Below are positions 37,939 to 48,070 of a stretch of 64,000 nucleotides of DNA, piece by piece (positions within the stretch are counted from its first letter, which is position 1; every line of letters starts with the position of its first letter). The notes under the pieces are model-generated. The model did no database searches. It saw only the letters and a program-made list of their open reading frames with translations, and was not told the DNA's origin. The position numbers and the translations under genes are program-made. Source of the DNA: Ga0077548 sp035440445 (GTDB taxonomy: Bacteria > Pseudomonadota > Alphaproteobacteria > Rhizobiales > Xanthobacteraceae). Where the stretch lies: positions 151,411 to 215,410 of the forward strand of contig DAORMJ010000002.1 of the NCBI GenBank assembly GCA_035440445.1. Direction: 5' to 3'.

Positions 37939-38915
37939 GCGGCGGCGAGACGGGCGGCGAGCTTCAGCGCCGCTTCCAGGCTTGAAGGATTGGCCCTGCC
38001 GCTGCCTGCGAGATCGAAGGCGGTGCCGTGGTCGGGCGAGGTGCGCACGAAGGGAAGCCCGAGCGTGACGTTGACCGCGTGGTCGAATGCGAGCGCCTTC
38101 ACGGGTGCGAGCACCTGATCGTGGTACATGCCGAGCGCCACGTCATAGCGCTGCCGCGCCTGCGCGTGGAACAGGGTGTCGGCAGGGAACGGTCCCGTTG
38201 CATCGATGCCTTCGGCGCGAAGTATGCGAAGTGCGGGCGAGATAATCCCGATCTCCTCGCGGCCGATCGTGCCTTCTTCGCCGGCATGCGGATTGAGGCC
38301 GCACAGGGCGAGCCGCGGCTTCGCGATGCCGAAGCGCTCGCGATAGTCGCGCGCGGTGATGCGCGCAGTCTCGACAATTAGGTCCGTTGTAATCGCGGAT
38401 GGAACGTCGCGGAGCGGAATGTGGATCGTGAGCGGGACGACTGCGAGTTCTTCGCTCCAGATCAGCATGACGGGCCGCGGCGCGCCGCTCAAATGTGCGA
38501 GATACTCGGTATGTCCGGGAAAGGCGAAACCGCCGGCCTGCATCACGTGCTTGGCAATCGGGTTTGTTACCACCGCTGCAGCCTTGCTGTCCTGCACGAG
38601 CCGCACGGCGAGATCGATCGAGGCGCGCGCGGCCGCAGCACTCGAAGCGTCGGGCGTCGCCGGTGCGGCGGTCGCGCGAACGCCGGACGCGACGATCGGC
38701 AGCGCGTTGGCAAAGTGGTGCGCTGCTTCGTTGGGAGCGCATTCGGCGAGGGGCACGTCGAGCGAAAGCAGTTTCGCCCGCGCGGCAACAAAATCACGGT
38801 CAGCGACAAGAAAGAACGGCGGCAGCTTTCGCGCGGCGCGTTCGACCCAGAGTTTCAGCGTGAGATCGGGACCGATCCCGGCCGGCTCGCCCAGCGTCAG
38901 CGCGAGCGGCGGCAT
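37935..38915 (-). CDS. pdxA: 4-hydroxythreonine-4-phosphate dehydrogenase
   Basis: 326 residues. PdxA oxidises 4-phosphohydroxy-threonine in the DXP-dependent pyridoxal phosphate pathway. TLGEPAGIGPDL is the N-terminal signature, FPGHTEYLAHL supplies a metal-binding His, and ALNPHAGE appears here as GLNPHAGEEG, then DTLF and MYHDQVLAPVK. Its ATG shares one base with the surA stop (TGATG). Confidence 0.96.
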   Translation of the reverse strand: MPPLALTLGEPAGIGPDLTLKLWVERAARKLPPFFLVADRDFVAARAKLLSLDVPLAECAPNEAAHHFANALPIVASGVRATAAPATPDASSAAAARASIDLAVRLVQDSKAAAVVTNPIAKHVMQAGGFAFPGHTEYLAHLSGAPRPVMLIWSEELAVVPLTIHIPLRDVPSAITTDLIVETARITARDYRERFGIAKPRLALCGLNPHAGEEGTIGREEIGIISPALRILRAEGIDATGPFPADTLFHAQARQRYDVALGMYHDQVLAPVKALAFDHAVNVTLGLPFVRTSPDHGTAFDLAGSGRANPSSLEAALKLAARLAAA

Positions 38916-39853
38916 CAGCGGTTGTCGAGAATTCGGATGATCGAGGTCTGCCGCATCTTTTCGAGAATTTTCTTCTCGTAGGCCTGAAGCCGCTGCCCCA
39001 AGAGCTCGTTTCGCAGCTCGCGGTTGGAGGAGATGTCCGCGGGCACTTCCTTGCGTCCGCAGACCGCCACCACCTCGATGCCGTTCGCGGTGACTTCCGG
39101 CGGCGTCATGCGGCCGTCCGGAAGCGTCTGCAAGAGCTTCTGCAACGCGGGCGGCAGATCGGAAGAGAAGCGATGCACCGGCGGCTTGATCACCACTTCA
39201 CGATATTCGCGCGCGATGGAATCCACCTGGTTGCAGGACGAAAGCCGCGCGCGCAGGCTTTCGGCTTCCTTCAGCCGCGCCTGTCTGACGTTGTCGGGAG
39301 CGCCGCGGCGAACGACGAAGATCACCTGCTGCATGGTGTACTGCACGGACTTCAGGTCCATGTTCTGGCCGCGCGCCGCCATCACCGCGACGAGATCGGC
39401 GTCGCGCACGATCACGCTTGCGGAATTCTGCTGGACGTATTGCTGCCAGGCGATGTCGGCTTTGATGCGGGCCTTCAGCCGCGACGGGTCGATGCCGCCG
39501 GCGCGCAGGACCTGCTCGAACTGTTCCGGCGAACGGCCGGAACGCTGCGCCATGCCGGCGAAGGCGCGGTTCACTTCCGCCGCTGTGGGATCGATATTCG
39601 CGCGTTGCGCGATCTGGAGCTTGAGTTTGTACTCGATCAGTTCCTCGAGCACTTCGTTGCGCGAGATGTTCGGCTTGCCGGAGCTGCGGTGCAGCTTCGT
39701 GCGCTCGGCAATATCGAGAACCGTGATGGGATCGCCATTCACCAGCGCGGCCACTTGCGCGGAAGCGGGGCGCGACGGTGCCGCCAGCATCGCCGCGGCG
39801 AGCACGAGGAGACACAGGGCCCGGGAAAGAGAAGATCGCTGGATCGTAGGCAT
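38915..39853 (-). CDS. surA: SurA-like periplasmic chaperone/peptidyl-prolyl isomerase
   Basis: 312 residues from ATG 39853, at the head of a signal peptide (residues 1-31, ending PASA). The SurA N-terminal domain follows (ALVNGDPITVLDIAERTKL, EELIEYKLKLQIA). A parvulin-like region occupies the C-terminal half, but it is divergent and there is only one, compared with two in E. coli SurA. It escorts outer membrane proteins such as LptD, encoded just upstream. Two cysteines (SSCNQV, AVCGRK) are present. Confidence 0.88.
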   Translation of the reverse strand: MPTIQRSSLSRALCLLVLAAAMLAAPSRPASAQVAALVNGDPITVLDIAERTKLHRSSGKPNISRNEVLEELIEYKLKLQIAQRANIDPTAAEVNRAFAGMAQRSGRSPEQFEQVLRAGGIDPSRLKARIKADIAWQQYVQQNSASVIVRDADLVAVMAARGQNMDLKSVQYTMQQVIFVVRRGAPDNVRQARLKEAESLRARLSSCNQVDSIAREYREVVIKPPVHRFSSDLPPALQKLLQTLPDGRMTPPEVTANGIEVVAVCGRKEVPADISSNRELRNELLGQRLQAYEKKILEKMRQTSIIRILDNR

Positions 39854-39945
39854 GGCTGGCGTCGGTTCGCTGTCTTTCCGTAAGTTTACCGCACATCGCC
39901 CGGAACGGAACATGACCGAGGCATATGGCGGCATTTGGACGGCTA

Positions 39946-42450
39946 TCAGTTATTCGCGGGCGTAGTGCTCGTGACCTGTGTGCCGAGGTTCTGCTTGAAG
40001 CCGGTTTCGCCCAGCGTCCGCAGGTTCACCCGCAGCAGGAATTTGTGCACGGACTGCGCCGTAATCGTGTTCGTGTAGTCGGCGATATAGGTCGCCGTGA
40101 TCGCGAAGCATTCGTCGGCGTAGGTCAACCCGAAGGTGCCGAGATCGATCCGCCCGCGTTCGAGGTCGTAGCGGATGCCGCCGGTGATGCTCCAGTAATC
40201 GTGGAACTGATAGGTCGCGGTCTGGTAGATGGCGTGGCGCTGCTCGATATAGCCGATCATCGGCTGCGCCTCGTAGCGCGCGTAGATCGTCGCGAGCGTC
40301 AAGCGATCCCAGGTCGATCGCACCTCGGATTCCATACGGCGGATCGAGAAGTCGTCTTTGTCGAAGCGGAAGCGGTTGATGAAGGAGAAGCGGCCGGTCG
40401 GCTGGAAGTAGAGCCGCGCGACATAGTCGGAAGCGCGCTCTTCCAGGCCGGAATTGGCGGTAGGCCCGACGGCGTTGCCGGCGGCGTCCGTGAAGCCGGT
40501 CTGCGCAAACGAGTTCTGGCCGAACATCTGGTAGGACTGGCCGAACAGCACGTTGACCATGCCGAAGCGGTGGATGTTGGCGGTGTATTGCAGGCCGTAG
40601 TTCAGGCGCGAGCCGCCTTCAACGCGGTCGTAGCCAGAATACTTGTCGATCGCGAAGAGGTTGGTGTCGTCGAAGACGAGACTCTGCGCGTCTTCGTTCC
40701 AGAAGCGGCCGATCTGCGTTTCGTTCGGGCGGAAGATCGCCTGCACGATCGGCTCCAGCGTCTGCGTGCCCCATGAATGCACGGAGATGAACGGCCAGCG
40801 TGCTTCGAAGCCGACGGTCGGCATCGCGCGGACCAACTCGTCGTTGGGAGCGAGATTGGTGAAGGCGGCGGCGTTCGAGCCGGCATTGATGCTGTAGGAG
40901 GCGATGTCGGTGCGAAGCCGCGCAAACGGCGTGATCAGGATGCCGGTGACGTCGCTCGTGATGGTGCGGCGCCAGTCCATCTGCGCGGAAAGGCGCGTGT
41001 AGTCGCCGGGCAGCGCGCGCACGAAACAGTTGGCGGGCGTAGCGGTTGCCGCCAGACACTTGGTGACGTCGGTAGCGCCGGACGTCGAAGTCTTTTCGTA
41101 GTCAGCGATCGCGAGCTTCTGGATCGGCGTAAACTCGGCCTGATCGCGCGAGATGCTGGCGAAATTCACCTTGAACGACAGTTCGCCGCCGAGGATCGGC
41201 TTGCCCACGAAATACGAATAGTCGAGCACCGGGTGAACGTTCGGCAACTGGTTGTTGTTGTCGAGCTCCGACAGTCCGAAGAAGTGCAGCGCGCGCACGT
41301 CGAAGTAGTTCCGTCCCGATTGGCCGGTCAGGTAAATCTGCGAGGTGCGCTCTGTCACGCCGTGCCGGGCGATATGATAGTCGCTCAGGAAAGCGCGGTC
41401 GGTGAGTGCGGCGCCATCGAAGCCCCAGAGCCAGCGCTTGTTGATGTTGAATTCGCCCTGCGCCTCGATCATGCCGCGGAAGTCGCGGTTGCCCGAAAGG
41501 CCGGAGAATTCCTGCGGGTTCGCCTGATTGATGCCGGCCGCGCGGATTTGATACGCGCCGTTTTCAAGCCGGTGGCGGAATTCGCCCTTCACCATCACGC
41601 CCTGGTTGACGAACGGCGCAACCGAAACGGTCGCATCCATGTTCGGACGGATCGACCAGAAATACGGCATCTCGAATCCGAAACCGGTGCGGCGGTTCGA
41701 ATAGATATGCGGCGGCAGGAAGCCGGACTGACGCTTCACGGTCGGATCGGGATGATAGAAATAGGGCAGATAGCCGACCGGCGTTCCGAACAGCTCGATC
41801 GTCGCGTCCTCGTAATAGACCGTGCGCTCGCCCTCGTTGTGGATGATCTTCGCGGCCTTCACCTGCCAGAGCGGCGGCTTCTTCGGATTGTCGCGGCAGG
41901 GTTCGCAGGCCGTGTACACGCCGTTCGAGAATACCGTGATGTTGCCTTCGGTGCGGTCGGCGCGGGCCGCGGCGAAGCGGGTGCGCTGCGGCGTCTCGAC
42001 CAGCATCGAATTGACGAAGGCTTCGCGGAAGTCCTGCGTCATCTCCAGCGCGTTGGCGTGGATGACGTTGCCGTCCTTGGCGCGGTAACGCACGCTGCCT
42101 TCGGCGAACATCTTGTTCGTCACGCGGTCGTAGGTGACCTTGTCGGCCTCGAGCACCGCGCCATCGTGATAGATCTGGACGCCGCCGACCGCATGAACCC
42201 GGTTGTTCTTGGTGTCGTAGATCATCTCGTTGGCGGTAACGAGCATCTTGGCGTTGGGATCGCGCTTCGCCTTCTGGCCCATGAAGCGGCTCGTGAGCGA
42301 CGGCTCCGCGCTCTGCGAACGCGGCAGCGACTGCGCGAAGGCGGCACTTGCGAACGCAAAGCCGAGCGTCACGCAGACAAGCGTAACGGCGGCGCGCTGC
42401 ACGCGCCCGGCCAGTTTCTCGTTCAGGGTGGCGGCGATGAAATTGCGCAT
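39946..42450 (-). CDS. lptD: LPS-assembly outer membrane protein LptD
   Basis: 834 residues: a signal peptide (cleavage near residue 39, ASAAFA), a periplasmic OstA/LptA-like domain (about residues 68-190, MLVTANEMIYDTKNNRVHAV) and a large beta-barrel to the end. LptD inserts LPS into the outer leaflet. Cysteine pairs in CEPC and CLAATATPANC could form disulfides. It starts immediately at the lptG stop (TAG-ATG), with lptF and lptG upstream and surA downstream, which is a coherent envelope operon. Confidence 0.95.
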   Translation of the reverse strand: MRNFIAATLNEKLAGRVQRAAVTLVCVTLGFAFASAAFAQSLPRSQSAEPSLTSRFMGQKAKRDPNAKMLVTANEMIYDTKNNRVHAVGGVQIYHDGAVLEADKVTYDRVTNKMFAEGSVRYRAKDGNVIHANALEMTQDFREAFVNSMLVETPQRTRFAAARADRTEGNITVFSNGVYTACEPCRDNPKKPPLWQVKAAKIIHNEGERTVYYEDATIELFGTPVGYLPYFYHPDPTVKRQSGFLPPHIYSNRRTGFGFEMPYFWSIRPNMDATVSVAPFVNQGVMVKGEFRHRLENGAYQIRAAGINQANPQEFSGLSGNRDFRGMIEAQGEFNINKRWLWGFDGAALTDRAFLSDYHIARHGVTERTSQIYLTGQSGRNYFDVRALHFFGLSELDNNNQLPNVHPVLDYSYFVGKPILGGELSFKVNFASISRDQAEFTPIQKLAIADYEKTSTSGATDVTKCLAATATPANCFVRALPGDYTRLSAQMDWRRTITSDVTGILITPFARLRTDIASYSINAGSNAAAFTNLAPNDELVRAMPTVGFEARWPFISVHSWGTQTLEPIVQAIFRPNETQIGRFWNEDAQSLVFDDTNLFAIDKYSGYDRVEGGSRLNYGLQYTANIHRFGMVNVLFGQSYQMFGQNSFAQTGFTDAAGNAVGPTANSGLEERASDYVARLYFQPTGRFSFINRFRFDKDDFSIRRMESEVRSTWDRLTLATIYARYEAQPMIGYIEQRHAIYQTATYQFHDYWSITGGIRYDLERGRIDLGTFGLTYADECFAITATYIADYTNTITAQSVHKFLLRVNLRTLGETGFKQNLGTQVTSTTPANN

Positions 42451-43557
42451 CTAGCCGTCTTCCTGATTGAGCAAAATCGTGCAGCCGATCATTCCGGCGC
42501 AAACGATCGGAAGCCAGCCCGCGACCACGGGATGCAAAAAGCCGCCTTCGCCGAGCTGTTCGGAAAGCTGCTGCGCGACGTAAAGCCCGAAGCCCGAGAG
42601 CACGCCGATCGTCACCATCTTGCCGACGCCGCCGAGGCGGAATACGCGCAGGCTGACGGCCGCGGCGATCAGCACCATGGTTGCGAGCAGGAGCGGACGC
42701 GCCAGCAGCAACTGATACTGGATTTCATAGCGCGCGGCGGAAATTCCCGCGGCCTGCACGAGTTCGATCGCGCCCGGCAATTCCCAGAACGAGAGCGCGG
42801 AAGCGTTCGAGAACGTGCCGCGCACCTGCTCGGGCGTCAGCGACGTCGCAATGCGATGCGTTGCAAACGAACGCGGCCCGACCTTGGGCGAGAAAATCTG
42901 CGCGTCGGTCAGCTTCCATGCGCCCGGCTCGAGTTCGGCGCTCTTGGCTTCGATGCGCTCGAGGAATTCGCCGGCCTTGTCGAACGCGAAGATGCGAACG
43001 CCGGTGAGCAGGCGTCCCTGATTGCTTGCCGTTTGCGCGTTGATGATGGCTTGGCCGTCGTCGTTGCGCTGGCGCACCCAGATGTTGCCGGGCGCTTTTT
43101 CCTGCGACCAGCCGATGGCTGCCGCGCGCGCTGCAAGCAATTCGCTTTCGATGCGCTCGGCGTTTTCTTTCATCGCCGCGGAAAGCGGATTGTAAACCGT
43201 GGTGGCGAGGATGCCGAGCACGAAGGCGAGCGCCACCGCGCTGCCGATGAACTGCCACGCCGACATGCCGGAGGCGCGCGCGACCACGAATTCCAGCCGG
43301 CGCGAGAGCGCGAGGAACGCGGACATCGCGCCGATCAGGGTTGCAAACGGCAGCATCTGTTCGGTGAAGGAGGGCAGGCGCAACAGCACGAGATAGCCGA
43401 TCTGCATGACCGAGCTGTCCGGGCGGTCGCCCACGCGGCGCGTCAATTCGAAGAAATCGACCACGGCAATCAGCGCAACGCACGTCAGAAACGCAATCGC
43501 AACCGCCGTCAGAAAACGGCGGCCGAAATAGCGACCTAACATGCCGAAAGCGATCAT
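42451..43557 (-). CDS. lptG: LPS export permease LptG
   Basis: 368 residues from ATG 43557, 4 nt after lptF. YjgP/YjgQ family: about six membrane helices, three at each end, around a periplasmic jellyroll-like region (about residues 105-265). LptF-LptG with LptB form the ABC exporter that extracts LPS from the inner membrane. The other in-frame ATG at 43542 is possible. Confidence 0.94.
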   Translation of the reverse strand: MIAFGMLGRYFGRRFLTAVAIAFLTCVALIAVVDFFELTRRVGDRPDSSVMQIGYLVLLRLPSFTEQMLPFATLIGAMSAFLALSRRLEFVVARASGMSAWQFIGSAVALAFVLGILATTVYNPLSAAMKENAERIESELLAARAAAIGWSQEKAPGNIWVRQRNDDGQAIINAQTASNQGRLLTGVRIFAFDKAGEFLERIEAKSAELEPGAWKLTDAQIFSPKVGPRSFATHRIATSLTPEQVRGTFSNASALSFWELPGAIELVQAAGISAARYEIQYQLLLARPLLLATMVLIAAAVSLRVFRLGGVGKMVTIGVLSGFGLYVAQQLSEQLGEGGFLHPVVAGWLPIVCAGMIGCTILLNQEDG

Positions 43558-43561
43558 GATG

Positions 43562-44716
43562 CTATGCCGCCTGCAGTCTCTCAAAGCGTGCCGCGACGGC
43601 ATCCGCGATGCGTTGGAGGAAGTTCGGCACCTTGAGCTGCAAGATGCCGGAAATGATCAGCAGGCCGTAGAGGATGCCTGCCAGCGGCACGAAATAGGAT
43701 ATCCAGGTTAGCGAAGCGTTCTTCGCGATGAAGCCCTGCGTGCCGAAGCCGAGAATTTCGACGAGCGCGAAGGCTCCCGCCGCTCCGGCTACCGCAAGGC
43801 CGCGGCTCTGGCGCGTCGTGCGCGCCTGCCCGAGAAACGCAAAGGCGATCACGAAGGCTGCGATCGGAAACAGTGGCGAGGAGAGGCGCTTGTGCAGTTC
43901 CGCGCGGAAGCGCCCCGGGTCCTGCTTGTACATCGCGTCGCGCTCGTCAGCCGTGATGAGGTCGTAGAGCGTGCGGTCGGTGGCGCGATAGAGCACGTTC
44001 TGGTTCGGCGTCAGCTGCGAAAGATCGAAGGCGTAACGCTGAAACTCGACGAAGTTCGGCGCCTTGTTTACGTTCTGCCGGCGCTGCATCACGCCCTGAT
44101 CGAGGATGAGATAGGCGGCCTTGTCGTTCTGCGTGATGCGGCCGCGCTCGGCGATATAGGTGGTTTCGTTCTCCGGCGTGCGCCCGTCATGGACGAAGAT
44201 GCCGAGCATGAGGCCGTTCGGACCGCGCTCGCGGACATGGAAGGTCAGGCCTTTTTCCAGCGACAGGAAGCGTCCCGGCACGGCGACATTGGAAACGATA
44301 TCGGCGTTCACGCGCGCGATCTGTTCGCGCAGGGTCCGCAGCGTCCATGGGCCGACTTCGGCGCTGACCAGCATGGAAAGGCTGGCGACGATCAGCGTCA
44401 GGATCAGCAGCGGACGAAACACGCGCCAGCGGCTGACGCCTGCAGCGCTCATGACGATGAGTTCGGAATCGGCGGAGAGGCGGTTCAGCGTGAAGAGGAT
44501 TGCGATGAAGAGCGCGATCGGCGCGATCACGAGCATCAACATCGGCAAGGCGAGTGCGGTGACGTTCAGGAATACGAGCAGCGACTGACCTTGCGTTGCG
44601 AGCAGGTCGAAACGGCGCAGCACTTGCGTCAGCCAGACCATCGTGGTCAGGCTGCCAAGCACCGCGAGAAACGCGATGGCCGCATTCGAGAATAAATACC
44701 GGTCGAGCCGCCCCAT
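43562..44716 (-). CDS. lptF: LPS export permease LptF
   Basis: 384 residues, first gene of the lpt run. GRLDRYLFSNAAIAFLAVLG is the family N-terminus, followed by membrane helices, a periplasmic domain and three closing helices (last LAGILYGLLIISGILQL). It is divergent from pepA with a 164-nt gap, as in E. coli, where lptFG is also next to pepA. Confidence 0.95.
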   Translation of the reverse strand: MGRLDRYLFSNAAIAFLAVLGSLTTMVWLTQVLRRFDLLATQGQSLLVFLNVTALALPMLMLVIAPIALFIAILFTLNRLSADSELIVMSAAGVSRWRVFRPLLILTLIVASLSMLVSAEVGPWTLRTLREQIARVNADIVSNVAVPGRFLSLEKGLTFHVRERGPNGLMLGIFVHDGRTPENETTYIAERGRITQNDKAAYLILDQGVMQRRQNVNKAPNFVEFQRYAFDLSQLTPNQNVLYRATDRTLYDLITADERDAMYKQDPGRFRAELHKRLSSPLFPIAAFVIAFAFLGQARTTRQSRGLAVAGAAGAFALVEILGFGTQGFIAKNASLTWISYFVPLAGILYGLLIISGILQLKVPNFLQRIADAVAARFERLQAA

Positions 44717-44880
44717 TCGCGCCGTTACTCTCAGCTTCGATTCCTCGCCCAGAATCGAAGACCGCCCCTACTAAATTCACCGGCGGAAACTGCCCGGAAA
44801 TTGAGGCTTCAAGGGGGCACTCGCTCCCCCGGGAATCCTCGGTTATTACTGTCGCATCAATCCCTTAACGGACTCCAGAC

Positions 44881-46389
44881 ATGGCCGATACCCCCAATAT
44901 CTCGATTACCGAACTAAATACCGCTGTCAGCGGTACGATGGTAGTGATTACCGACGAAAATTTGGCCCTCGGGCCGGTCGCCAAAGACCGCCTCAAGCCG
45001 GCCGGCAATCTCGTCGAACGGATCGCCAAAATCGAGAAATTCAAGGGGGGCCGGAACAAGGTTTTGAGCCTTACCGCACCCTCCGGACTTTCCCTGGAAC
45101 ACGTTCTGGTTGCAGGAATCGGCAGTCCGAAGGACATGAACGCCGAGCACTGGCTGAAACTTGGCGGCACGATCGGTGGCCGGATACCGTCCGGGGCCGG
45201 AAATGTGACGGTACTGGCCGAAATCCCCGGTGGAAAACTTTCGCCCGAAGACGCCGCGCAGATCGCGCTCGGCATCAAGCTCCGCGCCTACAAATTCGAC
45301 CGCTACAAAACGAAAAAGAAAACCGACGGCGAAGACACCAAGTCCGCACCCGCCGCGCAGATCAAGATCGCGGTGGCCGATGTCGCAGCCACACGCAAGG
45401 CATGGAACGACGCGAACGGCATCGGCAACGGCATCCTGCTTGCGCGCGAACTCGTGAATGAGCCGCCGAACGTGCTGTTCCCCGCCGAATTCGCCCGCCG
45501 CGCGAGTGAGTTGAAGAAGCTGGGTGTGCAGATCGAGGTGCTCGACGAGCCCGCGATGAAAAAGCTCGGCATGAACGCGTTGCTCGCAGTCGGGCAGGGC
45601 TCCGAGCGCGACAGCCGTCTTGTCGTGATGCGCTGGAACGGTGCGAAAAAGAAATCCGATACGCCGGTCGCGATCGTCGGCAAGGGTGTCTGCTTCGATA
45701 CCGGCGGCATTTCGATCAAGCCCGCGGCCGGCATGGAAGACATGAAAGGCGATATGGCGGGTGCGGCCTGCGTCACCGGGCTCATGCATGCGCTCGCCGC
45801 GCGCAAGGCGAAAGCGAACGTGATCGGCGTCATCGGCATTGTCGAGAACATGCCGGACGGCAATTCCTATCGTCCCGGCGACATTCTGAAATCCTATTCC
45901 GGTCAGACCATCGAGGTCATCAACACCGACGCCGAAGGGCGTCTCGTGCTCTGTGATGCGCTCGCTTACACGAACGAGCGGTTCAAGCCGAAGCTGATCA
46001 TCGATCTCGCGACCCTCACCGGCGCGATCCTGATTGCGCTCGGGCAGGAGCATGCCGGTCTGTTCTCGAACGACGACAAGCTTGCGGATCGCCTGATCGA
46101 AGCCGGCAAGACGACCGGAGAAACCGTGTGGCGGATGCCGCTTGGTCCTGCCTACGACAAGATGATCGACTCCAAGTTCGCCGACATGAAAAACACCGGC
46201 GGACGCTATGCGGGATCGACCACTGCCGCGCAGTTCCTGCAACGCTACATCGGCAAGACGCCCTGGGCGCATCTCGATATCGCCGGCACCGGCATGGCCG
46301 CGCACAACACCGAGATCGGCGACAGCTGGGGCCCCGGTTGGGGCGTGCGGTTGCTCAACGAGTTCATCGCGACGAACTACGAGAAATAA
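44881..46389 (+). CDS. pepA: Leucyl aminopeptidase
   Basis: 502 residues, M17 family. The metal-binding and catalytic segments are intact: VGKGVCFDTGGISIKP (about residues 273-288), KGDMAGAA and the signature NTDAEGRLVL near residue 350. PepA removes N-terminal residues from peptides and in enterobacteria also binds DNA. It is followed 8 nt later by holC. Confidence 0.96.
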   Translation: MADTPNISITELNTAVSGTMVVITDENLALGPVAKDRLKPAGNLVERIAKIEKFKGGRNKVLSLTAPSGLSLEHVLVAGIGSPKDMNAEHWLKLGGTIGGRIPSGAGNVTVLAEIPGGKLSPEDAAQIALGIKLRAYKFDRYKTKKKTDGEDTKSAPAAQIKIAVADVAATRKAWNDANGIGNGILLARELVNEPPNVLFPAEFARRASELKKLGVQIEVLDEPAMKKLGMNALLAVGQGSERDSRLVVMRWNGAKKKSDTPVAIVGKGVCFDTGGISIKPAAGMEDMKGDMAGAACVTGLMHALAARKAKANVIGVIGIVENMPDGNSYRPGDILKSYSGQTIEVINTDAEGRLVLCDALAYTNERFKPKLIIDLATLTGAILIALGQEHAGLFSNDDKLADRLIEAGKTTGETVWRMPLGPAYDKMIDSKFADMKNTGGRYAGSTTAAQFLQRYIGKTPWAHLDIAGTGMAAHNTEIGDSWGPGWGVRLLNEFIATNYEK

Positions 46390-46397
46390 GTTCGCCC

Positions 46398-46847
46398 GTG
46401 ACCGACGTTTATTTCTACCACCTGCAGAACCAGCCGCTCGAAAAGGTGCTTCCCCAGCTTCTGGAGAAGTGCCTCGAGCGCGGCTGGCGCTGCGTGGTGC
46501 AGACGCAGAGCGACGAGCGCGTGCAGGCACTCGATCAGCAGTTGTGGACGTGGCGCGACGATGCGTTTCTTCCGCACGGCACCGACAAGGATTCGAACGC
46601 GCCGGAGCAGCCCGTCTTGCTCACGACATCGGATGCGAATGCGAACGAAGCCAAGGTGCGCTTCTTCGTGGAGGGCGCGAGCAGCGACGATCTCGTAGGC
46701 TACGAGCGCGCGATCCATCTCTTCGATGGCAACGATCCCGATGCCGTCGATAACGCGCGCACGCAATGGAAGCGCTCGCAGGCTGCCGGTCACAGCGTGA
46801 CCTATTGGCAGCAGGACGAAGCCGGCCGCTGGCAGCAGAAGGCGTAA
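46398..46847 (+). CDS. holC: DNA polymerase III chi subunit
   Basis: 149 residues from GTG 46398; the frame extends back into pepA without support. The start TDVYFYHLQNQPLEKVLPQLLEKCLERGWR and later DQQLWTWRDDAFLPHG are typical of chi, which links the clamp loader to SSB. pepA-holC is a conserved pair. Confidence 0.92.
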   Translation: MTDVYFYHLQNQPLEKVLPQLLEKCLERGWRCVVQTQSDERVQALDQQLWTWRDDAFLPHGTDKDSNAPEQPVLLTTSDANANEAKVRFFVEGASSDDLVGYERAIHLFDGNDPDAVDNARTQWKRSQAAGHSVTYWQQDEAGRWQQKA

Positions 46848-48050
46848 CTAGGACTGCGCGGCGTGTCGGCGGGGTACGAGTTTCAGCCTGCGTAGCCATA
46901 AGCCTGCAACCAGTCCGACAACACAGAAAACCAAGAAAACCCAGCCGCTTAGCGCGCCTGCGTGAATGCCGGAAAGCAATACGCCGACGGTGCAGCCAAG
47001 CGCGATCATCGCGCCCCAGCCCATGAGCGCGCCGCCGAGCAAACCGCGCAGCGCTTCGCTGCGTGTCGGTAGCCGCGGCTGAAACTGGCCTGCGGCAAGC
47101 GCGGATGCAAAACTCGCAAGCACGATGCCGCCGATGAACATTCCGTTCGGCGACAGCAACGCAGTCTTCACGACCGTCACGCAGCCGCGGAATGTATCGA
47201 GGCCATGGAGTGTCATGGGCAGCAATCCTGCCTGTTGCGTCCAGGTGCGCGCGAGCGAGCCGATCTCTGCCGTGACGCCGAGCGGCGACACGCGCAGATA
47301 AGCGACCGCGGAAATGACGCCAACCAGCAGGCCGCCAATCCATGCAGGCCAGCGCGCGACGAAGACCGCGTTGCCAATGCTGGCAGCGCTGACGGGGACT
47401 GCTTCACGCGCGGCGGTTCGGAACGAACTGCGTGCGAGTACGATCCATGCGATTGCAACAAGTGCTGCAATGGTGAGCAGGAGCGTGCCTGCATAGCCGA
47501 ACCGATGCGGCAGCCACACCACAGGACTATCGACGATGGTGGCGAGATAAAGCGTATTCCAGCTTAAGAAGCCGAGACCGAAACCGATCACTGCGCCGAT
47601 GAGCGCGAAGGGCGACGTCGGCGAGCCTTCGCCGAGCCGGTAGATATGCGCCGAGATGCACGAGCCCGAGATCGACATGCCGATGCCGAAGACGAACGCG
47701 CCGAGCGCAAGCGCATAACTCACCGGACCGACATGCGCAGTCGGCGGCAGACGGTCGCCAAGCGGGACCGGCATCCATTGCGTGAGTACGACGAGATAGC
47801 CGAGCGCGCCGATGCCGAGCGCAAGCAGAATGGCAAGCACGCCGCGTGGATCGCGCTCCTCCAGAAACTCGCGTGTGTGACAGAAAAAGCAGAAGCGCGA
47901 ACGCTGCAATACGAAGCCGAACGCGCTGCCGAGCGCCAGCGATAACGCGAGCACGCGCGTTTCCGGCGTGCCGTAGAGCGACCACACGAAGTAGGCGATC
48001 GCGACCGCAATCGCGGCGGCAATCATGCGAGCAATGGAAATTCCAATCAT
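46848..48050 (-). CDS. YeeE/YedE-family (TsuA-like) sulfur transporter
   Basis: 400 residues with about nine membrane helices. The conserved cysteines of the thiosulfate uptake protein TsuA family are present: RSRFCFFC near residue 51, GSCISAH near 130 and LGCTVG near 353. Such proteins take up thiosulfate or related sulfur ions. The rhodanese gene upstream on the same strand strengthens this. A hairpin with a T-tract sits 20 nt before the start codon. Confidence 0.88.
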   Translation of the reverse strand: MIGISIARMIAAAIAVAIAYFVWSLYGTPETRVLALSLALGSAFGFVLQRSRFCFFCHTREFLEERDPRGVLAILLALGIGALGYLVVLTQWMPVPLGDRLPPTAHVGPVSYALALGAFVFGIGMSISGSCISAHIYRLGEGSPTSPFALIGAVIGFGLGFLSWNTLYLATIVDSPVVWLPHRFGYAGTLLLTIAALVAIAWIVLARSSFRTAAREAVPVSAASIGNAVFVARWPAWIGGLLVGVISAVAYLRVSPLGVTAEIGSLARTWTQQAGLLPMTLHGLDTFRGCVTVVKTALLSPNGMFIGGIVLASFASALAAGQFQPRLPTRSEALRGLLGGALMGWGAMIALGCTVGVLLSGIHAGALSGWVFLVFCVVGLVAGLWLRRLKLVPRRHAAQS

Positions 48051-48070
48051 TCTTTCACTGCCGAAAGGAG

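Noticed and set aside
40777..43539. A 920-codon open frame on the plus strand
   Set aside because: It is antisense to lptD and lptG, both of which have complete family motifs; its translation is Arg/Ala/Gly-rich with no domain, as expected for a GC-driven shadow frame.
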